From: Blasia pusilla
Taxonomy: Eukaryota > Marchantiophyta > Marchantiopsida > Blasiales
Length of the DNA: 64,000 nucleotides
Direction: 5' to 3'
Assembly: GCA_050084515.1 (NCBI GenBank)
Contig: CM114271.1
Location: forward strand, 22,630,001-22,694,000
Of the stretch, positions 52,988-63,575 are shown in pieces. Every line of letters begins with the position of its first letter. Positions within the stretch are counted from its first letter, which is position 1. Below the pieces are notes generated by a model. The model was given only the letters and a program-made list of their open reading frames with translations, had not been told where the DNA came from and searched no databases. Made by a program: the position numbers and the translations under genes.

Positions 52988-53942
52988 ATGTAGATACGGG
53001 TCATTGCCTCATAGGCTCACGGTACCCGCCCTGCGCTCTGGGCACACCGGCCTGCTCTTGTGGTACTGGTGCTCGCTATGGCACCTGTGGGGTCACTGTC
53101 GCTCGTGGACCCGTCGGCTCTCGAGGAAACCTAGCGGTCACTATCTACTCCTCACTCATGTTGAGCTCAATACGCTCAGACAACTCGAAGACCACCTTCA
53201 ATGTGGGCTTTGTTGTGTGAATCAACATCGCATCTCGGACTCTCCTCCGTAGTTTGCGGTCTAGAACCCCGTACCAATACTAGACTGACTGCGCCTCAGT
53301 CACTCCATACGTAGCAATGATCAGCCTCCTCATGCGTGAATACCTCTCTCAGACTCACCCGATCGTTCTTTGAAAACTCAGAGACTCTTGACTTGTCATT
53401 GCGCGCACGCCTGGTTGCTCTTCCCCAACTGTCAGAAGAACTCCACTGTGGGGCTGAAGCTAGGTGGCCCTCTACCACCAAAGGTCTCTGCCACATCGCC
53501 TGTCTCACTACCCTCCTCTCCATCTAGTCTCCAGGTTGATGGTGTGGGTCTCTCTCCTCTCACAATCCCATCATATGCCTCGCGACCACTAGTGGGCACA
53601 TACCCTCGAGCCCAATACATCATCCAAGCATTGATCTCTACTGAATATAGTGATCAAAACTCCATGTAATCATCCATCGGAGGACCCTACAAATGCTGGA
53701 ACAACCCCTTCCATGCCATGAAAGGGTTGAACCGTGTCGGGGTCCGTATCTCCTTGAAGTTGCACCACGTGTCAAACTCTTGGATAAAATCATCTAAGTC
53801 GATGGTGCCCAATGAACCAAAGAAACGACGCATGCATCGATGGCCCATGTCGTCCATCTCCTGCCAAGTGATGCTGCCTCCGTCTGGGATCTCCTCACCT
53901 ATTTTTAGGGGAAGAGCCAAAAGGCTCTTCCCCTAAAAATAG
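52988..53942 (-). pseudogene. Gag (copy B), broken
   Basis: Starts in the palindrome; open piece 53920-53687 reads GSITWQEMDDMGHRCMRRFF, IDLDDFIQEFDTWCNFKEI and FNPFMAWKGLFQHL, matching HDFIAEFRSWCDSQ and MFQHLEG of copy C. Further pieces are in different frames down to 52990, with several stops. The 5' end of gag is missing. Confidence 0.7.
53899..53942. repeat. Perfect 20-bp palindrome, 4-nt loop
   Basis: Arms 53899-53918 and 53923-53942 are exact reverse complements around AAAA. It lies at the point where copy B homology to the family ends. Confidence 0.99.
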
Positions 53943-54129
53943 CCCTGACTTGTTCACCAGGTCACCCGGCTGTGAAAGACCTCAACATGAAAGTTATCAA
54001 AAACAACATTCCCGACACAATGGACCTATCATCAACCTCATCCAACACAATGGGACAAAGTTACACTCAAGATAGTCTGCTGGCTCCTACGTCCTATCCA
54101 CGATAGATCTCGACCTATCGGCTACCCAG
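53943..54129. other. Spacer between copies B and C
   Basis: 187 bp with no resemblance to the copy A LTR or to the copy C leader. Origin unknown. Confidence 0.4.
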
Positions 54130-54718
54130 ATGTGACACACGTCTCATAGGATAGATCGGTGAGATCTAGTAGAGCACCTTTGTGAGTAGCAAAGGACATG
54201 CTCAATAGGTCGAGGATGACCTGCTGAGGCCCCGAGAAACTTGAGAGAGCAGGTTTCCCCTTCGTTTTGGCTCATTTGCAGCCATATTGAGGAACTTACT
54301 ATTTGAGATAAGTACCATTTTGAGTATGTGATCAACTTTCTATTTTTGTCAAGTGACCTTTGACCTCCTACATTAGGTCAAGAGCCAAGGAGGTAAATTG
54401 GGAGCATAGATTACCATGGAGAGAGCTTGGGAGAGGGGAGGGATATACCTCAAGGAGAGAGAGCTTGAGAGCTCATTCTCTCTTTGTTGAACCTCTTGGC
54501 ATGAGGTGGCGGAGCTGTGGTCTTTCTTGCTTTGTGTGTGTAACCCAAGCCCCTCATTAGGAGAGTGGGTTTGGTTTGACATTGAGAGAGACATGTTAGA
54601 GTGCACACATGTGAGAACTATGATGTTGCGAGAGAGATTGGATCTTACTTCACAAAGAGAGAATGAGAGAGTGAGAGAGCTTCATGGGGGAGCTCGCTAA
54701 TCACTTGTTGTTTTTGCA
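54130..54718 (+). repeat. 5' LTR of copy C, lacking U3 start
   Basis: Aligns with the copy A LTR from GGATAGATCGGTGAGATC (54148) through CTCCTACATTAGGTCAAGAGCC (54365) and CCTCTTGGCATGAGG (54492). The first about 135 bp of the copy A LTR are not present, so it is truncated at 54130. The right boundary is not certain; no primer-binding site was identified. Confidence 0.65.
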
Positions 54719-56317
54719 GGTTGGGAATGGTGTTCCCCATTCTGCGGCTCATGGGTGTGCTCACCGGAGCAAGGGCTGCTTTGATTTTTTTTTGCATTTG
54801 CCAATTTTTCGTGTGGAAGAGTGGCACGCGGAAGCGCTGCCCAATTTCTGATAGGGATTGATTATGGGGGCGGGTTTCACCATACTGGTGCTCTTGGGAG
54901 CACCATGTAGCTTGCTGATTTGTATTTTTATAGGTTTTACAATTTCGTTGGGAGAAAATTTCGTTGTCAAATTTTGTGTAGGAGAAAGAGACATTGGGCT
55001 TTACAACAGTCCCTGTCAATTTTTATTGGAATGTCCAATTCTAAATATTTTTTGATGTTGTCCTAGATCATGAAGCTGTGCAATAAATAGTGCGCAATTT
55101 GGAGTTGTGAGCAAAAATTTATGGTGAGTCTTGCAAAATTGCCATTGCTAGGCAATTTTTAGGGTTAAATTGTTTCAACCCTAAACCAGCCGCCACGCCG
55201 ACAGCGACCGTTCACGATCATCCGTCACCATCAACGCTTAACCATCACCGTCAATGGTCAACCATCACCATCACCGGTCAACCATCACAATCAACGGTCA
55301 ATCGTCATCGTCAACGGTCCACCGTCTGTTGTCCATCCTTTGGCTGCTATTCCCGCTGTTATGGAGTGGAGAGTCTTCCACGACGTTTGTTGATTCTTTG
55401 ACTTGCGTCGCCACCACGTACTTTGTTTTGGCTGCCACCGTCATCACAGTTTTGTCATCAACTTGTGATGGTAGATGACCTCTGGTTATGGTGTTTTAGT
55501 TTTGATTTCATGCTACTATGTTGTGATTGGTAGCCGCTCGACGATGATCGGGTACCGTGCCGTGACGCGCATAGTTGCACCGCACCGTCTCGATCGTGGA
55601 ACCGCTCCTTCACTAAGGAGCACAGCGTGTGAATTGCTGATTGAGGAGGGTACGCCGCCGAGTGCCGCATCCCATTCCCGAGTGTCGTGTTGTTTGTAGT
55701 TGTTCCGTGCCACCAGTACCGCACCGGACCGCTCGACCTGCACCGCACATCGAGGAGGTTGAGCAGCGTCAATACAAGAGGAGTACGACTTGCTGATTGG
55801 AGGAGTTGTCTTCACGGCCGAGTTGGGGTCGAGATTTGCAGTTGCCGAGGAGCGACATCGACATTATTGTCAGGTTACCCATTCTGGTCTCTTACCTTGC
55901 ACGTGTGAGGGATTTCCGAATATTCGGAAGTTATTTGGGATATTGGGTTTCGTGTTGATGCAAGGAGCATCGATGATGTATGGATTTAGGGGACATAGAC
56001 CTGTGTGGGATGTCGAAAGTTGAGGATGGTTTGTCGATGAGATGATAGATCAGTGATTTTCCGCACCACGCTGCTTGTTGCCGCACAACACACGTCTTAG
56101 TGAGAGAGCGTAGATTGAGTGCCGCATATTTAGTTTGAGTGATTGAGGGATCACTCATGAGATTGAGAGTGATCGTGTGAGAGGGGTATGAGGGCCATCA
56201 CGGCATCCTTTCGGGATTTTGAGAGGCGAGGTAGTGGACCTTAGAGTAGCAAGGTTTCAAGGGTCTTCACGTGAGAGACCACCTTGATCTCCTTCTGTGT
56301 CATCTTCAGACGAGGGA
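54719..56317 (+). other. Long 5' leader of copy C
   Basis: About 1.6 kb without convincing coding sequence; the second half (55640-56160) aligns with 3030-3560 of copy A. It contains a 20-bp minisatellite (55220-55319). Long structured leaders are common in plant gypsy elements. Confidence 0.6.
55220..55319 (+). repeat. Minisatellite, five 20-bp units
   Basis: Five consecutive 20-bp units of the type AACCATCACCGTCAACGGTC, in exact 20-bp register, in the leader of copy C. Confidence 0.93.
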
Positions 56318-56398
56318 GAGCATATAGAGGAGTGTGTTAGTGATCCACTGTACACTCAATGTGTACGGTGGATCACTAACACACTCCTCTATATGCTC
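56318..56398. repeat. 38-bp near-perfect hairpin, 5-nt loop
   Basis: Arms 56318-56355 and 56361-56398 pair at 37 of 38 positions (mismatch at 56349) around TCAAT. The copy A homologue near 3715-3770 has only the left arm equivalent, followed directly by the sequence that in copy C comes after the right arm (TACTACCTGGG versus TACTAGTTGGG). Confidence 0.97.
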
Positions 56399-57285
56399 CT
56401 ACTAGTTGGGCGTACGAGATGGACCATCAAGGTAGAGGACCGCATAGGTTTTCGGGTGCTGTAGGCACTATAGCTACACGACTTCATTGCGGAGTTTAGG
56501 AGTTGGTGTGACTCACAACGTGCTAGGAACTCTAGAGAGTTCAACCCATTTACATCATGAAACGGTATGTTCCAGCATTTAGAGGGGGCGCCCATGGACG
56601 ATAACCATGAGTTCTCCAATAGATATGCCCAAGAGATAGAGGCATGGCGACTCTACTATGACCCACATTATGTGTCATGGACGGAGCCATTCCGAGATGA
56701 GGAGGAGGAGTCACGAGAGGCTACTTCCTCTTCCTCTAGTGATGTTTTAGGAGGGGTCACTTGCACCGGAGCAGTTGCACCATCTAGTCGGGTTCGTCCC
56801 AGGTTCAACCGTGTGGTTGAATTCTTTGCTGAGTTGAGGGCGAGCTACTAGGGGGTACGGATGGAGAAGTTGGGGAGCATCCATGACTTCCAGAGGCGCC
56901 CAGGTGAGAATTTGCGTGAGGCTTATACTCACTTGCGCCGATTGATCAACGTCACTCAAGGGGTGACAGAGGCTCAGGCTATCTAGTCATGGTACGCGAT
57001 GTTGGACCGGACCCTGCGGACACGGGTGCGGGAGGGGTGCTTCTTATGAACATCTCGCCTACGTTGAGAGAAGTTTTTAGGACTGCCAAGAACATTGAGC
57101 GTAGCATGGTAGAGGAGAGCGTAGCCACTATGGGTTATGGGCGAGAGCAGTCACGATTGTCTGCACCACCTCTGCAGCAACGTGGACCCCGAGATAGGTC
57201 GATTGTGGCACCACGAGCTCAAGGAGGATATCGGGAGGCCGTGCCACAGAGACCTGCGCCTTCATATGCGGCTCGGTAGCAGCCG
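56399..57285 (+). pseudogene. Gag (copy C)
   Basis: Reads VGRTRWTIKVED, LHDFIAEFRSWCDSQRARNS, then the open piece 56567-56851 (MFQHLEGAPMDDNHEFSNRY, EIEAWRLYYDPHYVSWTEPF) and LGSIHDFQRRPGENLREAYT, HLRRLINVTQGVTEAQAI, the Gag core. Two TAGs and a frameshift near 57000 break it. Better preserved than in copy A and closely related to it (YVSWTE block shared), whereas copy B differs more. Confidence 0.8.
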
Positions 57286-57874
57286 TTGACTATTACTTGT
57301 TGGTCATGTGGTGGAGCCCATCATGACTGCGATCGCACTCGTCAGGGTCACGGACGTGTGCCTCAGCACACGTTCGTGACCCTGCACCATGAGGTTATTA
57401 GTGTGACTATTGTCAGAGGTATGGTCATACACGCGCCATGTGTTTCATTTTACATCTTGAGTAACGTGCGGACCGAGGGCCAAAGAGGGCACTAGAGCGA
57501 GTAGCCGGTTCGGGTGGGCCTAGAGATCGTGCACTAGGTGGTCCCGTTGGGGGACAAGGAGTTGGAGTTGCCCGATAGGATGGTGGAGATGCCCGTGGAG
57601 GAGGTAGAGTACCACCACCTAGACACGTTGAGGGAGACGCCGGACATGAGGCTGGGATGGCTGCTCAGATACAACTATGGCATTGAGGTTACTCAATGCC
57701 AGATCCTTGGCATTGACATCATATGGAGCAGCTAGAGATATGGAGGATCTTAGTTGGATGTGTGGGGTTGCCCAGATGGAGGCCGCCGCAATTGTGACGC
57801 ATGGAGCAGCCACATAGTTGGATCCACAGTGAGGGGAAGCCAGAAATCAGACTAGGCTTCCTCAGTCTTTCACG
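57286..57874 (+). pseudogene. Nucleocapsid knuckle and Gly-rich linker (copy C)
   Basis: ITCWSCGGAHHDCDRT is a knuckle remnant with His and Cys present but altered spacing; a second knuckle is decayed (HHEVISVTIVRGMVIHAPC). Then a linker parallel to copies A and B, ending just before the SEALRTPSMDHHQ block. Confidence 0.6.
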
Positions 57875-58790
57875 TTGTCCGAAGCATTAAGGACCCCATC
57901 GATGGATCATCATCAAAGTTCCTGGAGAGTTGGTGATGTTGTTGGTGAGCAGGCAAGGAGGGCGATGGGAGAAGCAAGTGCGATGACTCCTATTGTTGAT
58001 GCTCATGAGGGGCATGTGTTGAGCACGTTGTTGGGGGCGGCCACCATTGTCATGGCAGGAAGCGGATGCTATGATGGAGGAGATGCCTGCTAGACTCACG
58101 ATAGAGCGTGCCATGGCTTCTCTTGGTGTTGTGTTGCTGGATAACCAAGGAGAGGTCTTCCAGTTGGTGAGTCCCGGAGGTAGAGCTTTTAGTCCGCAGC
58201 GCGTCTTGTTGGATTCAAGAGCGGAACCCCTAATGTTGGGGAAAGAGTCATTCACAGGATTAGGCTTGACGAGAGCCAATATGGAGCGTTGTCCATTTTG
58301 GATATAGACATCCTTGGATGGAGCGAGTACCACATAGTATATCACCTGATAGGAGGTCGTGGTGATGAGTCCGTGGTACGAGCCAAGGCGATAGTGACTT
58401 ATGCAAAGTCCTACGACGTCTTGGTTGGTGGAGGAGTGTTATACACGATGGGGTTTTCCTTAGATAACTGGGAGAAGTCAGCGTCCTACAGACCAGGATG
58501 TCAGTCAAGTAATGGGCGCCTTAGCTCATTACCCGTTCGATTCACAGGTGCAATGATCAAGCGACGGCCAGGAGAGGTGGCAACCTCAATTAGCAGCATT
58601 TAGCAGTGCCATCACTTGGCCTAGTGATTTGATTGAGGGATATGTCCATGCAGAGGATATTCCCGTTCCTAACATTTCTATGGAGAGGAGTGTTATGGTA
58701 GCCGCATCATTCCGTGGAGGAGAGTTGCGGTTGTGGGGCTCGACTGAGGAGCTTTGACGATTGGCAGAGAAGCACGTGTAGACCGCGTGG
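57875..58790 (+). pseudogene. Aspartic protease and linker (copy C)
   Basis: EMPARLTIERAMASLGVVLL, VSPGGRAFSPQRVLLDSRAE then LMLGKESFTGLGLTRAN; the catalytic DSG is DSR as in copy A. It continues VRAKAIVTYAKSYDVLVGGG, YTMGFSLDNWEKSASYRPG, then the linker IKRRPGEVAT and RSVMVAASFRGGELRLWGS. Frameshifts near 58040 and 58590. Confidence 0.8.
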
Positions 58791-58869
58791 AGTGAGGCGT
58801 TTGCACCGAAGCGTGATGGGTTTGAGGAACCCGAGGTAGCAGGGAATGCTACGATCACATCCTTGGATA

Positions 58870-59830
58870 CCACAACCCATTGTGTGGCGTATTCCGGAGG
58901 AGGGTATTCACATGTTAGATCTTTGGAGGGATTAGCACCGGGTCAGCTGTTGTTTTGCAAGTAGGAGTGCGAGTGCAGCAGTACCTGTATGTGGAGAGTG
59001 ATGATGTTGCAAGGCGCATCTCACTACGACATGTGGCGCAATTACGCCTATGTTTTCCCAACTTGTTGTCTGCGTCCACGGTACAGGGATACCAAAGTTC
59101 CCTACAGAGGGATATTTCATTGCAGGGGGCGTAGGACTTGGAGCGGGTAGGGACCGTTGATTTGGTCATTGTAGGTTGGCCATGTTAGGGTCAATTGAGT
59201 ATTGGACGAGGCATTGGGTTGGCTGACACTCGATCCAGGTTATTTTGGGAGATGCTGAGGGTCTTGAGATATTTGCAGGAGCATCAATCCCGTTCTCCGG
59301 CTTACATTCTAGAGAATGTACCGAACTTGGGCGATTCGAGGTCACAAGTTGTGACGAGTGCACATCAGGTGCGTGCTTGGATCGGCCCCGCATTAGTTTT
59401 GGATGCGGCGAGTGTGGATTCTCGAGCACATCGCCCGCGTCTATGGTGGACCAACATGGTACCACACGAGGTGTTGCGGAGGTCTTATGCAAGAGTGGAG
59501 CGCCCCTCCCACTTGTTAGTGGATTCCATTTTGGATCCGGGTCGTCGATCATAGGCAATGAGGCACAATGATCGACCGCCGTTGACTGTGGTCAATAGCG
59601 TAGGCCCGCCGCGGGCAGCCTTTCCCACATTTGAGAAGGAGGCCGGTCCTGGCTTGGTTTGGGATGACCAATTTTAGAGGTTGGTAGAGCCCAATGCCGA
59701 CCAGAGAGAGCGAGCGATGGGATTTCCCACATGAGTGACGGTAGTACTGTCAGTGTCAGAGGCATCACGACGCCATGTCTTGGGTCAGGCGATGGACGTG
59801 AACTGCTTGACATGGATCTTCAACTTGGGA
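58870..59830 (+). pseudogene. C5-cytosine DNA methyltransferase domain (copy C)
   Basis: Motif I is damaged by a frameshift (HMLDLWRD near 58910). Motif IV reads IVGWPC*GQLSIGRGIGLAD near 59175: the catalytic Cys is kept but the next codon is TAG (CAG in copy B). Motif VI AYILENVPNLGD (59303-59338) and motif VIII SRAHRPRLWWTNM (59425-59463) are perfect. Before X: DQRERAMGFPT. X: VLGQAMDVNCLTW (59780-59815). Between VIII and X, RPPLTVVNSVGPPRAAFPT matches copy B. Order is canonical. Inactive by stop and frameshift, but motif conservation confirms that the domain belongs to the family. Confidence 0.9.
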
Positions 59831-60164
59831 GTGGTTTAGTAGTGTCAAATGAGATCGCATCAGATCATAGCAGTTGCATTGGTGAGCCCTATGCCTATTG
59901 AGACAATGGAGGCAATGGCTGGGGGCGAGACCCAAGGAGATCGATACACCAAGGGAGATCGGGAGAGATACCCTTGGACTTCTTGGGATGTTTTGCAGGT
60001 ACGCTAGGAGATGATAGCCACAACATGGAGCGTGGTTCCAGGCATTGCATGTGGAGAAGATCAGAGTTTCCAGTTGGTTGAACAAGAGCGACCAAGTCTT
60101 GGTGTCCAAGACGGGGTTGAACCATAGCAACCATGGATACCCGCGCCGGAGAGTCCTTTCCGTA
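59831..60164 (+). pseudogene. DNMT-RT linker (copy C)
   Basis: Contains AMAGGETQGDRYTKGDRERY then PWTSWDVLQVR, conserved with A and B. No catalytic motif; stop at 60008. Confidence 0.65.
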
Positions 60165-61085
60165 GTCACGATGGAGACTTGGGAGCCAGATATGGGCCCT
60201 AAGTTGACAGGAGAAGAGCGGCACCGGATACATCAGTTCCTTAGGAGTTATAGGAGTTGCTTTGCGTTTAGCATGGAGGATTTGGGTACTTTGAAGGGAC
60301 CAGGGATCCGCATTGAGTTTTCAACTGATACGCCGATCTTTCGACAACCCTACATGTACAATGATATGGAGAGGGCCCTCATTCAGAGTAGGAGCCAAGA
60401 CTTGGTTGGAACATGACTAGTGGAGATGTCGCATGGTGAATATGCATCTGCCACTGTCATGCCTGCCAAGAAGGATGTGCATGGGAACTGGACGGATGGG
60501 CGGATGTGTGGGGATTACCGGCCTATCAATCGGCAGACAAAGTCCAATATGTATGCCATGCCCACTCCTGAGGGGATCTTTGATGCGATTGGTCACGCAA
60601 AGATCTTTGGTTCATTGGATTTTCCATCCGGATACCATCGGCTACCTATCAGATTGGAGGATAGACAAAAGACGGCATTTTGGGGCATCGATCCTCACGG
60701 GAAGGATTGTTTGTACCAGTGGCGGTTCTTACCATTCGGGTTAAAAAATGCGTTGGCTCAGTTTCAAAGGGTCATGGATAGGATCTTGGCAGGTCTGGAT
60801 TTTTCAAGGTGTTATATTGATGACATCGTAGTCTTTAGTGCCACGGTTGAAGAGCATGAGCGACATCTAGAGGAGGTGTTTTGACGATTGTAGTTACATG
60901 GGTTGAAGCTACATCGAGGCAATTGTAAGTTCTTCTACGACCAGATTGAGTACTTGGGTCATACGATATACCTAGGTGGCCTTGGTGTTCAGCAGATGAA
61001 GGTAGAGGCTATTTCACGCATTCCACGCCCTACAGATGTGAGCCGCGTTCGTGCATTCATGGGATTGGAAAAATTCTATGAGTAG
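60165..61085 (+). pseudogene. Reverse transcriptase (copy C)
   Basis: METWEPDMGPKLTGEERHRI, EDLGTLKGPGIRIEFS, MERALIQSRSQDL, then after a stop MSHGEYASATVMPAKKDVHG, MCGDYRPINRQTKSNMYAMP, FLPFGLKNALAQFQRVMDR and catalytic CYIDDIVVFSATVEEHE intact. TGA at 60882 (CGA in the family). The thumb LGHTIYLGGLGVQQMKVEAI follows to 61085 with LEKFYE*YVKGF. Confidence 0.93.
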
Positions 61086-61620
61086 TACGTCAAAGGATTC
61101 AATTTGATTGCAAAGCCATTGACCTTGCTGACCAAGGTGGATCATGAGTGACACTAGGGAGATGAGCAGGAGCGAGCATTTCAGCTGCTCAAGGACCAAT
61201 TGACGTCCGCGCCCATCTTGAGGAGACCGATCAGAGGGCGTCCCTTCTAGTTGCACACAGATTGGAGCATGTTGGGGCTTGGAGCAGTGCTCACCCAACA
61301 TGATGATGAGGGTAGAGAGTTCGTCATGGATTATGCTAGCCGTTTGAACAACGTTGGAGAGACGAAGTACAGCTCGTATGAGGGTGAGTGCTTGGCTGCG
61401 GTGTGGGCTGTCGCACATTTCAGGTGTTACTTATTCGGCAATCCCTTTACCATCATCACTCATCATCAACCACTAAACTGGTTGATGGAGTCCGAGAAGC
61501 TTATAAGGAAGCTTGCAAGATGGGCTCTGTTGCTGCAAGAGTACAATTTTCAGGTGGTACATAGACCTGGGACGCTCAACCAAGATGCAGATGGGTTGAG
61601 TGGTAATTCATGTCCGAGTA
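61086..61620 (+). pseudogene. RNase H (copy C)
   Basis: LHTDWSMLGLGAVLTQHDDE, YSSYEGECLAAVWAVAHFRC, ITHHQPLNWLMESEKL (catalytic Asp of TDHQ changed to His), FQVVHRPGTLNQDADGLSGN. Otherwise open from 61251. This is the segment that is deleted from copy A. Confidence 0.9.
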
Positions 61621-61849
61621 AGCGAGATGCGGCTGGAGCTCGATGGCATGGAGAGAGTGATGAGAAGTCAGTGCGAGGATGGCACGCGTCAGCTTATTTG
61701 GGCTTGTTGGCTATGGAGATCAAAAGTGTGGAGACTGTGGTAACGAGGTTTGATGGAGAAGTCCTTGGATCCCGAGGCAAGTGAGGAGACGATAGATGGC
61801 CGAGATATTCACGATGATGGAGCAATCTTGGAGTATTTGCGTACTGGCA
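61621..61849 (+). pseudogene. Tether to integrase (copy C), truncated
   Basis: KRDAAGARWHGESDEKSVRG then VTRFDGEVLGSRGK, matching copies A and B; homology to copy B ends at GCGTACTGGC (about 61840-61849), where the copia LTR begins. Confidence 0.7.
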
Positions 61850-62164
61850 GAAGATTGAAGATTGAGTAACAGTCAAGCTCATGAGACACCTGAACTACTA
61901 CATTTGGCACTCACACAAAGTAGGGAAGCTTAATCTTGGTTAGTCAGTTAAGCACGATTATCTTAACTAGGGTTAGTTAATCATAATTAGGCTAACTCGA
62001 GACTATGGTTAATGATAGGGTTAGGGTTTCTTGTACATACCCTATATAATTGAAAAGAGGACCAACCTCCACTCATTCTCTCATTGCAAATTTTGTTCTC
62101 CATGGTGGTGTGTGTGTGTGAGAGCCGTTTTCTACCAATTATGCTTGTTTAGATGTTTTCCACA
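61850..62164 (+). repeat. 5' LTR of a Ty1/copia element
   Basis: The right end is exact: ...TTCCACA ends at 62164 immediately before the primer-binding site. The left end lies between about 61845 and 61872 where copy C homology stops. CCCTATATAATTG at about 62040 is the TATA box. The partner LTR is outside the window. Confidence 0.8.
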
Positions 62165-62176
62165 TGGTATCAGAGC
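62165..62176 (+). promoter_or_regulatory. Primer-binding site, initiator tRNA-Met
   Basis: TGGTATCAGAGC, complementary to the 3' end of plant initiator tRNA-Met, directly adjacent to the LTR end; the standard primer for copia minus-strand synthesis. Confidence 0.95.
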
Positions 62177-62679
62177 GGGAGGAGAACATCACTTGAAATA
62201 CTTTGTGTTTGAAGAGAGAAGAGAGGCAAGAGAAGGCAAAATTTCATTTTGGGAGAAGGAAATTTTACTCTGAGTTCAGTGGGTGCAAATTTCAAGTGGA
62301 GCTTTGATGGTGATAAAACTTTGGTGGCGTTTTTAAGGGCTTTTCGGTCGATTCAGCCGTCAGCGTCCACGTCGGCTACTACGATGCCCAAGTTTGGTTC
62401 TAGCCGTCTTGTAGAGCTCATTGAGAGCTTTGCGATGCATCCAAAATGCTCGATTCTGGCACTCTAAGCTCCTGCAGCAGCAATTTCAGTGTAGGAAAGT
62501 ACAATTAGTGAAGAAAAGTTGTGAAGTTTGCTCTCTACAAGCCAATTTCGACTAGTTCTTTCATACATTTGATCAATTTTGGCAAATTTCACGTCGATTT
62601 TTGTGTAGGAGTGGTCTATGCTTCAATTGGAGCAGTAGAAAGCCTGAAATTACATTTTTTGTGAGTGAAATCGTTTATC
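62177..62679 (+). other. Copia leader
   Basis: About 500 bp between primer site and the gag start, without a convincing gene. Confidence 0.6.
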
Positions 62680-63575
62680 ATGGAATATTCCTCAATAGCA
62701 ATCACATGCGCGAAGCTAGACAAGCAGAATTACAATGTCTGGAAGTTTCGCATGAAACAATTTTTCATGGATCAAGAACTATGGGAGCTTGTTACAGGTG
62801 ATGAGGCCAAGCCACAAGGTGACTCAACAGACTTCAATGTTCGCGCTTGGAACAAACGCACAAGGCAAGTAATCCACTATATTTCAATAACGATCAGTTC
62901 ATCAATGATAGTTCACATCCAAGATATTGATATTCCGAAGGAGACGTGGGATGTTTTGGAAAAGCTATTCCAAATATCTACAAAGGCCATAAAGCTTCAA
63001 TTGAAACAGCAATTGAATGAAGTGAGGAAAGGATCGTAGAGCATCAATGATTATATTTTGAGTATCAAACATATTATTCATCAGTTGAATAACATTGGAG
63101 TGACAGCAGAAGATGATGATCTGATCTTATTCACTCTTCAAGGCCTTCCAAAGGATTACAAGTCCTTTGAGACCTCTATCTCTGTGAGAGAGAAGTATCC
63201 AACCTTTCAAGAGTTAGTTCCTCTGTTGATCAATGCAGAGATGCGTCTAGTAGGTAGCGGTAACTCGTCTAGTCTGCAAGAGAATGCGCTATTTGCAGGT
63301 TATGGATCAAACAGAGGCAAGGGTCGTGGCAAAAACTTCCGTGGTCGTGGTGGATATCAAGCATAAGGAGGAAGAGGCACTCAATATAACGTCACTCAAT
63401 CGACTACGAACCAGTACCAGACACAATCACATGGTGATGATGTGGGAAACCGTTGGGATCGAGGTCAGCAGCAGAGGGTTCTTGGATCTTGCAATTATTA
63501 TGGGATAAAGGGTCACTATGCAAAGTTCTGCTTCAAGAAGAAGGTAGATATGAGAATAGGAGCCTTATAGCAACA
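62680..63575 (+). pseudogene. Copia Gag with CCHC remnant
   Basis: From Met at 62680: LDKQNYNVWKFRMKQFFMDQ (the Y..W...M.. start of plant copia Gag), IPKETWDVLEKLFQ, LKQQLNEVRKGS, then TAG at 63037, and in the same frame INDYILSIKHIIHQL, LFTLQGLPKDYKSFETSI and a Gly/Arg-rich stretch. TAA at 63364. The knuckle reads CNYYGIKGHYAKFC: second Cys changed to Tyr. One frame throughout, with only point-mutation stops, so a comparatively young element. Confidence 0.9.

Larger units (their letters stand above)
47592..53942 (-). mobile_element. Copy B: best-preserved DNMT-type Ty3/gypsy retrotransposon
   Basis: Runs from gag (53942) down to the integrase core (47592). Most frames are long and CpG content is high, so it is the youngest or least decayed copy. 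Both ends are truncated: there is no LTR upstream of 53942, where a perfect palindrome sits, and the integrase tail with PHD is missing. Confidence 0.9.
54130..61850 (+). mobile_element. Copy C: DNMT-type Ty3/gypsy retrotransposon, interrupted by copia
   Basis: LTR, long leader, gag, knuckle, protease, DNMT, RT and RNase H follow in order, with moderate decay. At about 61850, in the tether before integrase, the element is broken by a Ty1/copia LTR; the integrase-PHD half is presumably beyond the window. Confidence 0.9.

Noticed and set aside
52743-53252. 169-codon plus-strand frame
   Set aside because: Antisense of the copy B knuckle and gag region.
55220-55319. CRISPR-like array
   Set aside because: Units are contiguous 20-bp tandem repeats without spacers, in a plant-type retroelement leader.
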